Translations under genes and position numbers: made by a program
Origin: Microbacterium bovistercoris
GTDB lineage: Bacteria > Actinomycetota > Actinomycetes > Actinomycetales > Microbacteriaceae
Reading direction: 5' to 3'
Assembly: GCF_003387575.1 (NCBI RefSeq)
Contig: NZ_QUAB01000033.1
Coordinates: forward strand, 20,685-84,684
Length of the DNA stretch: 64,000 bases
The notes under the pieces: model-generated
Seen by the model: only the letters and a program-made list of their open reading frames with translations
Told to the model about the DNA's origin: nothing
Databases searched by the model: none
Shown here: positions 15,773 to 24,582 of the stretch, piece by piece
Layout of the letters: every line of letters starts with the position of its first letter
Position numbering within the stretch: the stretch's first letter is position 1

Positions 15773-17245
15773 GTGTCCACGCTCAGTGATCTCGTCCACG
15801 CCCAGGGGCTCCTCAGCGACGCCGACGTCGAATGGCTGCACCGACTCGCAGGCGACGGCCAGCTGCTCGCCGACCTCTCGTCGGCCGACATCGTCATCTG
15901 GGTGCAGACCGCCGACGGATCGTTCATCGCGATAGCGCACTCGCGACCCAGCGGCGCCGCCACGCTGTTCTACCGCGACATCGTCAGCGAGCGGGTGCGG
16001 CCGCAGTGGCGCACCCAGGTGCAGTCGGCGTTCGACACCGGCGAGATCATCGATTCGTCCTCGCCGGACTGGTTCGAGGAGATCCCCACCCGCGTGCGAG
16101 CCGTGCCCATCGAACGGCGCGGACAGCAGGGCGTCGTGCTCGGGGTGATCACCCGGCACACCAACCTCGGCGAGGCGCGGATGCCGTCACGACAGCAGAT
16201 CAGCTTCGATGAGTGCGCGAACGACCTCTTCCGCATGATCGCCACGGGGGAGTTCCCCGACCTCGCGGCCCCGACATCCCCGCGTCGCGGTGCACCGCGC
16301 GCCTCGGACGGCCTGATCCGGATCGATGTCGACGGCGTCACCACCTTCGCCAGCCCGAACGCGCTCTCGGCCTTCAACAGGATGGGCTTCGACGACGAGC
16401 TCGAGGGGGAGTCGCTCGCCGAGGTGACCACCCGCCTGGTGCCGCCGTCGCGGCAGGTCGACGAGTCGCTGCCCGTGGTCGTGACCGGTCGTGCGCCCTG
16501 GCGCACCGACATCGAAGCGCGCGGAGTCACGGTCTCGCTTCGGGCGATCCCGCTCAAGGACCACGGAACGCGGATCGGTGCGATAGTGCTGTGCCGCGAC
16601 GTCACCGAGCTGCGTCACCAGGAGCAGGAGCTCATCACGAAGGACGCGACGATCCGCGAGATCCACCATCGGGTGAAGAACAATCTGCAGACGGTCGCCT
16701 CGCTGCTGCGCATCCAGGCCCGCCGCACGCACTCCGAGGATGCGAGGGACGCGCTCACCCAGGCGATGCGCCGGGTGGAGTCGATCGCGGTCGTGCACGA
16801 CACCCTGGCGAGCGGCCTCTCCCAGACCGTGGACTTCGACGAGGTGTTCGCGCGTGTGCTCAAGCTGGTGGCCGAGGTCGCCGCCGCGCCGAACACCCGC
16901 GCTCGCACGCAGCACACCGGGCGGTTCGGCGTGCTGCCGAGCGAGTACGCGACGCCCCTGGCGCTCGCGCTCACCGAGGTGGTCACGAACGCCGTCGAGC
17001 ACGGGCTCGCCGGCCAGGAGGGCGTCGTCACGATCGAGGCGCACCGCACCACGGAGAACCTGCGCGTCATCGTGCGCGACACCGGTCACGGGCTCCCGGA
17101 GGGCCGGGTCGGTCAGGGCCTGGGCACCCAGATCGTGCGCACGCTCATCCAGGGCGAGCTGGGCGGCACGATCGAGTGGAAGGGCGTGGACGGCGAGGGC
17201 ACCGAAGTGACCATCGACGTCCCGCTGCGCTGGATCAAGGCCTGA
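15773..17245 (+). CDS. pdtaS: PdtaS-type cytosolic histidine kinase
   Basis: 490 residues with the PdtaS order: an N-terminal GAF-like domain (about 1-145), a PAS domain (about 180-280), a HisKA_2 dimerisation helix with phospho-acceptor His299 in IHHRVKNNLQTVASLL, and an HATPase_c domain with ELVTNA-type N-box (TEVVTNAVEHGL) and DTGHGLPEG. No membrane helix. In mycobacteria PdtaS phosphorylates PdtaR, an ANTAR antiterminator, in nutrient and copper/NO responses; no PdtaR gene is in the window. The GTG at 15773 starts the homologous region; the longer frame upstream is a shadow. Confidence 0.9.
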   Translation: MSTLSDLVHAQGLLSDADVEWLHRLAGDGQLLADLSSADIVIWVQTADGSFIAIAHSRPSGAATLFYRDIVSERVRPQWRTQVQSAFDTGEIIDSSSPDWFEEIPTRVRAVPIERRGQQGVVLGVITRHTNLGEARMPSRQQISFDECANDLFRMIATGEFPDLAAPTSPRRGAPRASDGLIRIDVDGVTTFASPNALSAFNRMGFDDELEGESLAEVTTRLVPPSRQVDESLPVVVTGRAPWRTDIEARGVTVSLRAIPLKDHGTRIGAIVLCRDVTELRHQEQELITKDATIREIHHRVKNNLQTVASLLRIQARRTHSEDARDALTQAMRRVESIAVVHDTLASGLSQTVDFDEVFARVLKLVAEVAAAPNTRARTQHTGRFGVLPSEYATPLALALTEVVTNAVEHGLAGQEGVVTIEAHRTTENLRVIVRDTGHGLPEGRVGQGLGTQIVRTLIQGELGGTIEWKGVDGEGTEVTIDVPLRWIKA

Positions 17246-17269
17246 CCCGGGCGAGCCCGGACACACGAA

Positions 17270-17303
17270 GACGCCGCCGCCCGGTATCCGGGCCGGCGGC
17301 GTC
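17270..17303. terminator. Bidirectional terminator between pdtaS and whiB1
   Basis: Arms GACGCCGCCGCCCGG and CCGGGCCGGCGGCGTC pair with one bulged base around a 3-base loop, between two convergent genes. Confidence 0.75.
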
Positions 17304-17323
17304 GTGGTTCTGCGGGCGCGGGC

Positions 17324-17572
17324 TCAGCCTGCGCGACGTGCGCGAGCGGCGCGGCGCTTGAGGGCGCGGCGCTCGTCCTCGGAGAGGCCGCCCCACACGC
17401 CCGAGTCCTGTCCGGTCTCGAGGGCGTACTGCAGGCAGATCTCGGTGACGGTGCAGGTGGCGCAGACGGCCTTCGCCTTCTCGATCTGGTCGACGGCGGG
17501 ACCGGTGTTCCCGACGGGGAAGAACAGCTCGGGGTCGACGGTCAGGCAGGCGGCTTTGTCGCGCCAATCCAT
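17324..17572 (-). CDS. whiB1: WhiB1-like iron-sulfur regulator
   Basis: 82 residues with Cys9, Cys37, Cys40 and Cys46, which ligate the [4Fe-4S] cluster in WhiB proteins at the same positions as mycobacterial WhiB1, then GVWGG and a basic C-terminal KRRAARARRAG. WhiB1 is an essential NO-sensitive transcription regulator that binds the primary sigma factor. The ATG (17570-17572, MDWRDKAAC) matches the family N-terminus and follows GAGGAG; longer versions do not. Convergent with pdtaS as in mycobacteria. Confidence 0.92.
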   Translation of the reverse strand: MDWRDKAACLTVDPELFFPVGNTGPAVDQIEKAKAVCATCTVTEICLQYALETGQDSGVWGGLSEDERRALKRRAARARRAG

Positions 17573-17711
17573 GGGGGCTCCTCGGTATGGGATCTGGTTC
17601 GAGCACGCGGTTTGCGACACTCGATGCGGGCGGCGGTTCGGGGGTCCGCTACCCTGGTGAGATGCGAGCGAATGCTCGCCCCACGCCGCTGTGGGAGCAC
17701 ATGGCTTTGTC

Positions 17712-17752
17712 TATTCTGTTACATGGAAACCGCGAAATCAAGGGTTTTCTGA
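17712..17752 (+). promoter_or_regulatory. Possible leaderless 9-codon upstream ORF before the membrane protein
   Basis: A -10-like TATTCT (17712-17717) is five bases from an ATG (17723) that opens METAKSRVF and stops at 17750-17752, 23 bases before the GTG of the membrane protein. The stretch is AT-richer than its surroundings. The rest of the 203-base gap holds a small hairpin (GCGAGC/GCTCGC, 17664-17679) and the whiB1 start region. Confidence 0.35.
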
Positions 17753-17775
17753 CATCCGATTCCCCAGGAGTGCTC

Positions 17776-18174
17776 GTGCGCGCATCCCGTTCCGCCGTCC
17801 TCGCTGCGATCCTGCTCGTCGCGGAGGGTCTTGCCCTCGGCATCGTCTCGATCATCGAGCTCGTTCAGCTCGGCGCGGGCAACGTCATGTCCACCCCCGC
17901 GGGCATCGGCCTGATCGTGCTCACCCTGCTGGTCGCGGCCGGGCTCGTGCTCTTCGCGATCGGGGTGCTGCGCGGCATCTCGTGGGCCCGCTCCGGTGCG
18001 GTCGTGTTCCAGGTGCTGGCGATCGCGCTGGCGCTGTCCTCGCTCACCCTCAGCCCCGTTCCGTGGCCGTTCACCATCGCCGTCGGGATCCCCGGCGCGG
18101 TGTGCCTCGTGCTGCTGATCCTCGCATCGCGCACCGGTCGTCCGGGTGGCCCGCGGCTGCAGGGCAGGGGCTGA
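17776..18174 (+). CDS. Small four-helix membrane protein, unknown function
   Basis: 132 residues, four hydrophobic segments (about 5-30, 42-65, 75-95, 100-125) and a short basic tail. No recognisable motif. The GTG at 17776 is preferred over the one at 17770 because CAGGAG lies five bases before it. Small integral membrane proteins of this size are common in actinobacteria and many are unassigned. It converges on bcp with no gap (stop at 18174, bcp stop at 18175). Confidence 0.6.
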   Translation: MRASRSAVLAAILLVAEGLALGIVSIIELVQLGAGNVMSTPAGIGLIVLTLLVAAGLVLFAIGVLRGISWARSGAVVFQVLAIALALSSLTLSPVPWPFTIAVGIPGAVCLVLLILASRTGRPGGPRLQGRG

Positions 18175-18651
18175 TCAGCCGTCGATGCCGAGCGTCTTGC
18201 GCAGTCGCGCGACGTGACCGGTGGCCTTGACGTTGTACTGCGCGAGCGTGATGACGCCGTCCTCGTCCAGCACGAAGGTCGAGCGGATGACGCCCTCGAC
18301 GACCTTGCCGTAGTTCATCTTCTCGCCCCACGTGCCGTAGGCGGCGTGCACGGCGTGATCCGGGTCGCTGAGCAGCTCGAACGTGAGCCCGTCGCGTTCC
18401 TGGAACTTCTTCAGCTTCGCCGGCTCGTCGCGGGAGACGCCGACCACGGTGTACCCGGCGCCCTGCAGCGACGAGATGCTGTCGCGGAAGTCGCACGCCT
18501 GCGTGGTGCACCCGGGGGTCATCGCGGCGGGGTAGAAGTAGAGCACGACCTTCCGGCCGCGCAGATCCACGAGCGAGACGGTCTTCCCGTCCTGGTCGAG
18601 CAGGGAGAAGTCGGGGGCCGGGGTGCCCGGCTCGAGGCGCGTCGCAGTCAT
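18175..18651 (-). CDS. bcp: Thioredoxin-dependent thiol peroxidase Bcp
   Basis: 158 residues of the peroxiredoxin Q/Bcp class: AAMTPGCTTQACDFRD carries the peroxidatic Cys48 and resolving Cys53, five residues apart as in the 2-Cys form of Bcp, with RSTFVLDEDG near the C-terminus. It reduces hydrogen peroxide and organic hydroperoxides in the cytoplasm with thioredoxin. The ATG has TAGGCT six bases upstream (18658-18663). No thiol-stress sigma motif was seen in front of it. Confidence 0.93.
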   Translation of the reverse strand: MTATRLEPGTPAPDFSLLDQDGKTVSLVDLRGRKVVLYFYPAAMTPGCTTQACDFRDSISSLQGAGYTVVGVSRDEPAKLKKFQERDGLTFELLSDPDHAVHAAYGTWGEKMNYGKVVEGVIRSTFVLDEDGVITLAQYNVKATGHVARLRKTLGIDG

Positions 18652-18657
18652 GCCCCC

Positions 18658-18663
18658 AGCCTA
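18658..18663 (-). promoter_or_regulatory. -10 TAGGCT, leaderless start of bcp
   Basis: Minus-strand TAGGCT six bases before the ATG at 18649-18651. Confidence 0.55.
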
Positions 18664-18685
18664 TCGGCGGCTGCGCGCCGGCCGC

Positions 18686-19729
18686 TCAGCCGAACGTCTG
18701 CAGCAGTCGCTGCAGGGAGTCCAGGCGAGCGCGCCCCGCTTCGCCCAGCTCGCCCGACGCCGCGGCCTCGTTCAGCGCGCAGTCGGGGGCGTCCGGCAGA
18801 TGGGTGCAGCCCCGCGGGCAGTCCTCGGCGATCGCCGCGAGCTCGGTGAACGCGGCGAGGATGTTCACCGGATCGACGTGCCCCAGCCCGAAGGATCGCA
18901 CGCCGGGGGTGTCGATCACCCACCCGCGTCCGGTATCGCCGTGGTAGCGCAGCGAGACCGTGGACGACGAGGTGTGCCGGCCGCGGCCCGTGACCTCGTT
19001 GACGTGCCCCGTGGCCCGCCCAGCGGTGGGCACGAGCGCGTTCACCAGCGTGGACTTGCCGACTCCGGAGTGCCCGACGAAGACCGTGGAGTGCCCCACC
19101 AGAGCCGCCCCGATCTCCTCGACGGGCATCTGCCCCCTGGCGCTGGTGAACACACGCAGGTCGTCCAGCCCGTCGAAGTGCGCGAGGAAGGACGACGGAT
19201 CGGCGAGATCGGTCTTGGTCACGACGAGGAGGGGGCGGATGCCGGCATCCAGCGCCGCGACGAGGTAGCGATCGACCAGACGCTCGCGCGGCTCGGGGTC
19301 GGCGGCGGCGACCACGACCAGCATCTGGTCGGCGTTCGCGACGATGACCCGCTCGACCTGGTCGGTGTCGTCCGCGCTGCGCCGCAGCAGCGAGGTGCGC
19401 TCCTCGATGCCGACGATGCGGCCGAGGGTGCCCTCGTCGCCGGATCGGTCGCCCACGACGCGGGCGCGGTCGCCGGTGACGATGGGCTTCTTGCGGAGCT
19501 CTCTGGCACGTGCGGCGGTGATCAGATGCTCGTCATCGGTGTCCTCGTCGACCAGCACGCTGTACCGGCCTCGGTCGACGCCGAGCACGCGGCCGATCGA
19601 GGCGTCCTCATGGGCGGGGCGGCGCTTGGTGCGGGGCCTGTTGGCCTTCGGATTCGGGCGCACCCGCACGTCGGACTCGTCGAAGTCGTCGAACTCGTCA
19701 TCGTCGTCGTCAGCGCCCAGCCAGCTCAC
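18686..19729 (-). CDS. rsgA: Ribosome small-subunit GTPase RsgA
   Basis: 347 residues: an acidic N-terminus, an OB-like domain, then a circularly permuted GTPase with TKTD near residue 180 before P-loop GHSGVGKST and the DTPG switch, and a zinc finger CPRGCTHLPDAPDC near residue 305. RsgA helps late maturation of the 30S subunit. The GTG at 19727-19729 overlaps the aroA stop (GTGA) and begins the plausible protein; the longer frame is shadow. Coupling to aroA is common in actinobacteria near the sigH/sigR locus. Confidence 0.93.
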   Translation of the reverse strand: MSWLGADDDDDEFDDFDESDVRVRPNPKANRPRTKRRPAHEDASIGRVLGVDRGRYSVLVDEDTDDEHLITAARARELRKKPIVTGDRARVVGDRSGDEGTLGRIVGIEERTSLLRRSADDTDQVERVIVANADQMLVVVAAADPEPRERLVDRYLVAALDAGIRPLLVVTKTDLADPSSFLAHFDGLDDLRVFTSARGQMPVEEIGAALVGHSTVFVGHSGVGKSTLVNALVPTAGRATGHVNEVTGRGRHTSSSTVSLRYHGDTGRGWVIDTPGVRSFGLGHVDPVNILAAFTELAAIAEDCPRGCTHLPDAPDCALNEAAASGELGEAGRARLDSLQRLLQTFG

Positions 19730-21069
19730 GCGTCTGCGCCCTCCCGTGCCCCGGTGCCCTCGCGCATCCGCTCCCAGAGCTGCGCGAACTCGGGCAGCGT
19801 CTTCGCGGTGGTGCCGATCTCGTCGATCTCGACGCCGGGCACCCGCAGCCCGATCAGCGCGCCGGTGGTCGCCATCCGGTGATCGTGGTGCGCGGGCCAC
19901 TCGCCGCCGTGCAGCGGGACCGGGGTGATCCGCATGCCGTCGGGCAGCTCCTCGATCTCGCCGCCGAGGGCGCGCAGATTGCCGACGAGCGCCGCGATGC
20001 GGTCGGTCTCATGGCCACGGATGTGGGCGACGCCGCGGATCGTGGTGGGGCCGTCGGCGAAGGCCGCGATACCCACGATCGTCGGGGTGAGTTCGCTCGC
20101 CGCCGACAGGTCGAGATCGAGACCGCGGATGCCTTCACCGGCGCGCACGGTGAGCACACCCGAGTGACGGATCACGTGCGCGCCCATCGCCCGCAGGATG
20201 TCGGGGAGCAGCGCGCCCGGCTGCGTGGAGTGCAGCGGCCAGCCGGTCATCGAGACCTCGCCGCCTGTCACCAGCGCAGCGGCGAGGAAGGGCGCGGCGT
20301 TCGACAGGTCGGGCTCGATGGCGATCTGCTTCGCGCGAGGCACGCCCGCCTCGACCAGCCATTCGCCGACGGCGGGCCGTTCGATGCGGATGCCGCGGGT
20401 GCTCAGGGCCTCGATGGTCATGTCGATGTGAGGCAGGCTCGGCAGGTGCTCGCCGGTGTGCACCAGATGCAGCCCGACGTCGAACTTCGGCGCGGCGAGC
20501 AGGAGCCCGGAGACGAACTGGCTCGATTCCGAGGCGTCGATCTCGACGCGCCCGCCGCGGATGTGCCCGTGACCGCGCACGGTGAAGGGCAGAGACCAGG
20601 TGCCCTCGTCGTCGATGTCCACGCCGAGGTCGCGCAGCGCGTGGATCATGGCGCCCATCGGGCGGTGCAGCGCGCTCTCGTGCGCGGTGAGCGGCACGTC
20701 TGCTGTGGCGAGACCGGCGAGGGGCGCGATGAAGCGCATCACCGTGCCCGCCTGCCCGCAGTCGATCTCTCTGCCGCCGGTCAGCGGCGCCGGGGTCACC
20801 TCGAGGTCGGGACCGAACTCGCCGTCGCCCTCGACCTCCTCGATGCCGACGCCGAGTGCGCGCAGCGCCTCGATCATGCGACGGGAGTCGTCCGAGTGCA
20901 GCGGACGCAGCAGGCGGCCCTGGCCGTCGGCGATCGCGGCGATGACCAGTTCGCGGTTGGTCAGCGACTTCGAGCCGGGAATCGTGACGGTCGCGACGAC
21001 AGGTCCGTCGGCGACCGGTGCGGAATAGCGGCCCGTCGCGGGGGAGGTGGAATACCTTGCAGCGCTCAT
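19726..21069 (-). CDS. aroA: 3-phosphoshikimate 1-carboxyvinyltransferase (EPSP synthase)
   Basis: 447 residues from the ATG at 21067-21069. It shows the EPSP synthase signature: [14 protein letters not shown] near residue 35, [17 protein letters not shown] near residue 120, and [13 protein letters not shown] near the C-terminus. It joins shikimate-3-phosphate and PEP in aromatic amino-acid synthesis. A TTG nine bases upstream is possible but lacks a better ribosome site. The first bases of the gene overlap the divergent SigR-type promoter at 21049-21074, so transcription of sigma factor and aroA could interfere. Confidence 0.94.
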   Translation of the reverse strand: MSAARYSTSPATGRYSAPVADGPVVATVTIPGSKSLTNRELVIAAIADGQGRLLRPLHSDDSRRMIEALRALGVGIEEVEGDGEFGPDLEVTPAPLTGGREIDCGQAGTVMRFIAPLAGLATADVPLTAHESALHRPMGAMIHALRDLGVDIDDEGTWSLPFTVRGHGHIRGGRVEIDASESSQFVSGLLLAAPKFDVGLHLVHTGEHLPSLPHIDMTIEALSTRGIRIERPAVGEWLVEAGVPRAKQIAIEPDLSNAAPFLAAALVTGGEVSMTGWPLHSTQPGALLPDILRAMGAHVIRHSGVLTVRAGEGIRGLDLDLSAASELTPTIVGIAAFADGPTTIRGVAHIRGHETDRIAALVGNLRALGGEIEELPDGMRITPVPLHGGEWPAHHDHRMATTGALIGLRVPGVEIDEIGTTAKTLPEFAQLWERMREGTGAREGADA

Positions 21070-21074
21070 CGGTT
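21049..21074 (+). promoter_or_regulatory. SigR/SigH-type autoregulatory promoter
   Basis: GGAAT (21049-21053), an exact 18-base spacer, then GTT (21072-21074): the consensus for thiol-stress sigma factors SigR (Streptomyces) and SigH (mycobacteria). It points at the sigma gene 46 bases further on and lies within the divergent aroA start. Confidence 0.75.
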
Positions 21075-21119
21075 CCAACCTTAGTGAACAGCCCCGACGT
21101 GATCGGAGAGGAGGGGCGG

Positions 21120-21800
21120 ATGATCGCCACTCTGGAGCGCGACGACATCGCCATCGTGGACCCGTGGGCCACCGGCCTAGACTGGCCGGTGATGGACGAC
21201 ACCTCTTCTGACGACGCTGCAGCGCGCGACCCTCGACGCGACTTCGAGGAGCAGGCGATCCCGTACATGGATCAGCTCTACGCCGCTGCCATGCGCATGA
21301 CGCGCAATCCGGCCGACGCGGCCGACCTCGTGCAGGAGACCTTCGTCAAGGCGTACGGATCGTGGGCGACGTTCTCGCAGGGCACGAACCTGAAGGCGTG
21401 GCTGTACCGCATCCTGACGAACACGTACATCAACATCTACCGCAAGAAGCAGCGCGAGCCGTTCCAGGGCACGATCGACGAGCTCGAGGACTGGCAGCTC
21501 GGCGGGGCGGAGTCCACGACCGCATCACGCAGTCGCTCGGCCGAGGCCGAGGCGATCGACCGGATGCCGGCATCCGTCGTCAAGGACGCGCTGCAGCAGG
21601 TGCCCGAGGACTTCCGCCTCGCCGTGTACCTGGCCGATGTCGAGGGGTTCTCCTACCAGGAGATCGCCGACATCATGAAGACGCCCATCGGCACCGTGAT
21701 GAGCCGCCTGCACCGCGGCAGGCGCATGCTTCGGGAGCTGCTGGCTGACTATGCCGCCGAGCGAGGGATCGCCGCGGCCGGAACGAGGAGCACGAAATGA
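21120..21800 (+). CDS. sigR: ECF sigma factor SigR/SigH (thiol-oxidative stress)
   Basis: 226 residues from the ATG at 21120, which has a strong GGAGAGGAGG ahead of it. Region 2 ([21 protein letters not shown] and [13 protein letters not shown]) and region 4 ([20 protein letters not shown]) match SigR/SigH. It directs transcription of thioredoxin, mycothiol and protease genes after disulfide stress. A second in-frame ATG at 21192 would give a 202-residue form close to the usual length. The 24-residue extension recalls the longer unstable SigR' form in Streptomyces. The 3' end overlaps the anti-sigma gene by ATGA. Confidence 0.92.
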   Translation: MIATLERDDIAIVDPWATGLDWPVMDDTSSDDAAARDPRRDFEEQAIPYMDQLYAAAMRMTRNPADAADLVQETFVKAYGSWATFSQGTNLKAWLYRILTNTYINIYRKKQREPFQGTIDELEDWQLGGAESTTASRSRSAEAEAIDRMPASVVKDALQQVPEDFRLAVYLADVEGFSYQEIADIMKTPIGTVMSRLHRGRRMLRELLADYAAERGIAAAGTRSTK

Positions 21801-22036
21801 CGGACTGCGGCTGTGAGAAGGCGCGTCGCGACCTGGAGGAGTACCTGCGCTCCGAGGTCTGCAAGACCTCCGAGGGCGAGATCCGCGAGCACCTGGACAA
21901 CTGCCCGTCCTGCCGGGACGAGGCACTCGTCGCCACGACCCTGACAGAGGTCGTGGCGCGGGCATGCAAGGAGGCAGCTCCCGAGGAGCTGCGCGACCAG
22001 GTCCTCGCACGTCTGCGCACCGCCGCGGCGCACTGA
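21797..22036 (+). CDS. rsrA: Zinc anti-sigma factor RsrA/RshA
   Basis: 79 residues with the ZAS motif His32-x3-Cys36-x2-Cys39 and further cysteines at 4, 6 and 22, as in RsrA, where a cysteine near the N-terminus completes the zinc site and forms the stress disulfide. Reduced protein holds the sigma factor; oxidation releases zinc and frees it. Translation is coupled to the sigma gene by a four-base overlap, ensuring equal amounts. Confidence 0.92.
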   Translation: MTDCGCEKARRDLEEYLRSEVCKTSEGEIREHLDNCPSCRDEALVATTLTEVVARACKEAAPEELRDQVLARLRTAAAH

Positions 22037-22070
22037 CCGGCCTGGTCGCCTCCGTGTCGGCGGAGGTCGA

Positions 22071-22076
22071 TAGTCT
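22071..22076 (+). promoter_or_regulatory. -10 TAGTCT, leaderless start of the Eis-like gene
   Basis: TAGTCT six bases before the GTG at 22083. Confidence 0.5.
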
Positions 22077-22082
22077 GAGTCG

Positions 22083-23384
22083 GTGACCCTCATCGACGCG
22101 CGTTCCATCCCCGCAGACCCTCTGTCGGCCACCCGTCTCGAGGAGGCGGGGTTCGACTACCGGCTCGTGGGCATGGACGATCCGGTGGCGGCGGGCGCCT
22201 TCACCCAGGCCGTGAACCGCGGGTTCCTCGGTCCCGCTGCCACGGATGATGAGATCACCTGGACAGCCGAGACGTGGAAGGCCCGTCGCAACGTCGGCGT
22301 CTATGAGACCGGTGCCGCCGCGGACGCCCTGCCGGTCGCGACGTTGAACTCCTGGGTCGCTCCGGCGACTGTGCCGGGCGGACAGATCCCCATGTGGGCG
22401 ATCAGCGTCGTCACTGTCGCGGCGACCCACCGTCGCCGTGGGATCGCGCGGAACCTTCTCGAGGGCGAGCTTCGCGCCGCCGTCGCTACCGGCGTGCCGA
22501 TCGCCGGCCTGACCGTCAGCGAGGCGACCATCTACGGCCGCTACGGCTTCGGGGCGGCCATTCCTGCCGCGCGGATCGCGATCGACACGGGGCGTGCCGG
22601 ATGGGCCGGCCCCCGCGAGGAGGGACGCCTCGAGTACGTCGCCGGCGAGCAGCTGGCGAGCGATCTCGGAGAGGTGCACGAGCGGTCCCGTGCGAACCGG
22701 TCGGGGCAGATCCCCGGTTGGGAGACGCGCTGGAAGACGATGGCCGGACTCGCCGCCGAGGAGGGCAAGAAGAACGCGGGGGCGCGCGGCGTGCGGTATC
22801 TCGACGCCGACGGCGAGCTCCGCGGCGTCATGGCGTATTCCATGGCCGACCAGCCGGGCACCTTCCGCAGCGTCCTGAAGATCGCACACCTCGCAGCCCA
22901 GACCGATGAGGCGATGCGCGCGCTGTGGGGCTTCGCCGTGAACCACGATCTGGTCACCCGCGTCGAGGTCGATCTGCGCCCGATCGATGACCCGATCGTG
23001 CACCTCGTGGCGGATCAGCGCGCCGTCGAGCTGACGGTCCACGACCATGGCTGGCTGCGCATCCTCGACGTGCCTGCCGCGCTGGAGGCGCGCCGGTACG
23101 AGGGTCCTGCAGAAGCGGTCGTGCAGGTCGAGGATCAGTACGGGTTCGCGGCGGGCACCTGGCAGGTCCGCATCGGCGCCGACGGCGTCGCCTCGGTGCT
23201 GCCCTCCGACGCGGACCCCGACGTCACGCTCGGGGTCGCCGACCTGTCCGCCGCCTATGCCGGGGGTGTGCCGTTGGCGCAGCTCGCGGCGGCCGGGCGG
23301 GTGCGCGGCGACGCGAGGGTCATCGGGGCTCTGAGCCGGGCGTTGCGATCCGGCCGAGCCCCGCTGCTCGGCATCTGGTACTGA
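22083..23384 (+). CDS. Eis-family GNAT N-acetyltransferase
   Basis: 433 residues in the Eis layout: an N-terminal GNAT domain (SVVTVAATHRRRGIARNLLEGEL near residues 105-126 binds acetyl-CoA), a second degenerate GNAT domain, and a C-terminal SCP2-like domain ending in an aromatic-terminal carboxylate (GIWY), which acts as general base in Eis. The family multi-acetylates lysines or aminoglycosides; many members act on unknown amines, so drug resistance should not be assumed. The GTG at 22083 is supported by TAGTCT six bases upstream. Confidence 0.87.
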   Translation: MTLIDARSIPADPLSATRLEEAGFDYRLVGMDDPVAAGAFTQAVNRGFLGPAATDDEITWTAETWKARRNVGVYETGAAADALPVATLNSWVAPATVPGGQIPMWAISVVTVAATHRRRGIARNLLEGELRAAVATGVPIAGLTVSEATIYGRYGFGAAIPAARIAIDTGRAGWAGPREEGRLEYVAGEQLASDLGEVHERSRANRSGQIPGWETRWKTMAGLAAEEGKKNAGARGVRYLDADGELRGVMAYSMADQPGTFRSVLKIAHLAAQTDEAMRALWGFAVNHDLVTRVEVDLRPIDDPIVHLVADQRAVELTVHDHGWLRILDVPAALEARRYEGPAEAVVQVEDQYGFAAGTWQVRIGADGVASVLPSDADPDVTLGVADLSAAYAGGVPLAQLAAAGRVRGDARVIGALSRALRSGRAPLLGIWY

Positions 23385-23487
23385 GCGTCGGGGAAGCCGA
23401 CCGGAGCGATACCGACGGTCTGCGGAGCAATCCGGACAATCCTCGTCCGCCGGTTCACGAGCGTGCCGGGATGTCGGATCCCGGCGC

Positions 23488-23493
23488 TAGCGT
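23488..23493 (+). promoter_or_regulatory. -10 TAGCGT, leaderless start of the APC permease
   Basis: TAGCGT six bases before the GTG at 23500. Confidence 0.5.
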
Positions 23494-23499
23494 GAGCGG

Positions 23500-24579
23500 G
23501 TGAGCATCCGGGAACCTGCGCCGATCGCGACGCATCCTGCAGGACTCGTCGGCGGTCGTCTCGGCCTGCTGCCGGGGATCGCGCTGTACCTGGCCTCCGT
23601 GCTCGGCACCGGTCTGCTCGTGCTGCCCGGCCTCGCCGCGCAGACAGCGGGGCCGGCGAGCATCCTGTCGGTCGCGGCGGTGACGCTGCTCGCGATCCCG
23701 CTCGCGGGCGCTTTCGCCGCGCTGGCCGCCCGTCATCCCGATCCCGGCGGTGTCGCGGCCTACGCCCGCCGCACGCTCGGTCCCACAGCGGCCAGAGCAG
23801 CCGGCTACTGGTTCATGTTCGGCGTCGCCGCGGGCGGCTGCGTCGTCGCGCTCCTCGGGGCACGCTACGTGGCCACCGTCCTCGGCATCGACGAGGCGGC
23901 CGTCCCCGTGATCGCCCTCGGCTGGGAGGTCGGCACGCACATCTCGGGCGAGTTCCGCCGGCCGCGTCGCACCATCCCCATCGCCACAACGGTCACCCTG
24001 GTGCTCTCCGGCGCCGGTTACCTGGTGCTGCAGATCGTCACCGTCGGCGCTCTCGGCCCACGAGCCGGGGAGGGCGACGTCGTGCTCCTCGACCTCGCCC
24101 GCGCAGGCGACCTGCCTGGTGCGCCGATGCTGATCGGCGCGGCGGCGGGCATCGTCGCCCTGGGCGTGATGAACGTGTATCTCGCCGCGTTCGCGAAGCT
24201 GGGCGCCTCCCTGGCATCCGCCGGCGACCTGCCGGGCTGGTTCGCGAAAGGGGTCGAGAACGGCCGGGTACCACGCCGTGCCCTGCTGCTCACCGGCTTC
24301 GTCGTCATGCTGTACTTCTGCGCGGCGCTGGCCACAGGGGGTCAACTGCAGCCGTTCATCCTGATCCACACCGCGAGCATGGTCGCGATCTATGTGATCG
24401 GCATGATCGCCGCCGTCAGGCTGCTGCCGAGAGGGACCGCCGGGCACCGGTTCGCCGTGGTCGCGGTGGTGCTCACCACCCTGCTGCTGCCGCTGGCCGG
24501 CATCGCGCTGGTGGTTCCCCTGTTGCTCGCGGCCGCCGCCGTCGTCGTCTCGGTCGTGCGCCGACGGCGCGGCGCCTGA
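23500..24579 (+). CDS. APC-superfamily amino-acid permease, internally shortened
   Basis: 359 residues resembling YjeH-like amino-acid exporters (about 415-430 residues). The first four helices look normal, then AAVPVIAL is joined directly to GWEVGTHISGEFRRPRRTIP. In full relatives this second segment follows helix 6, so about 50-70 residues, two helices, appear to be missing in frame near residue 138. The C-terminal helices are intact. The gene may encode an inactive or altered transporter, or a recent deletion not yet decayed. Start is the GTG at 23500 with TAGCGT six bases upstream. Confidence 0.75.
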   Translation: MSIREPAPIATHPAGLVGGRLGLLPGIALYLASVLGTGLLVLPGLAAQTAGPASILSVAAVTLLAIPLAGAFAALAARHPDPGGVAAYARRTLGPTAARAAGYWFMFGVAAGGCVVALLGARYVATVLGIDEAAVPVIALGWEVGTHISGEFRRPRRTIPIATTVTLVLSGAGYLVLQIVTVGALGPRAGEGDVVLLDLARAGDLPGAPMLIGAAAGIVALGVMNVYLAAFAKLGASLASAGDLPGWFAKGVENGRVPRRALLLTGFVVMLYFCAALATGGQLQPFILIHTASMVAIYVIGMIAAVRLLPRGTAGHRFAVVAVVLTTLLLPLAGIALVVPLLLAAAAVVVSVVRRRRGA

Positions 24580-24582
24580 GAC

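Noticed and set aside
22083..23384. Aminoglycoside-resistance gene (Eis)
   Set aside because: The Eis fold is clear, but family members act on many amines, and intrinsic chromosomal copies are common; no basis for calling resistance.
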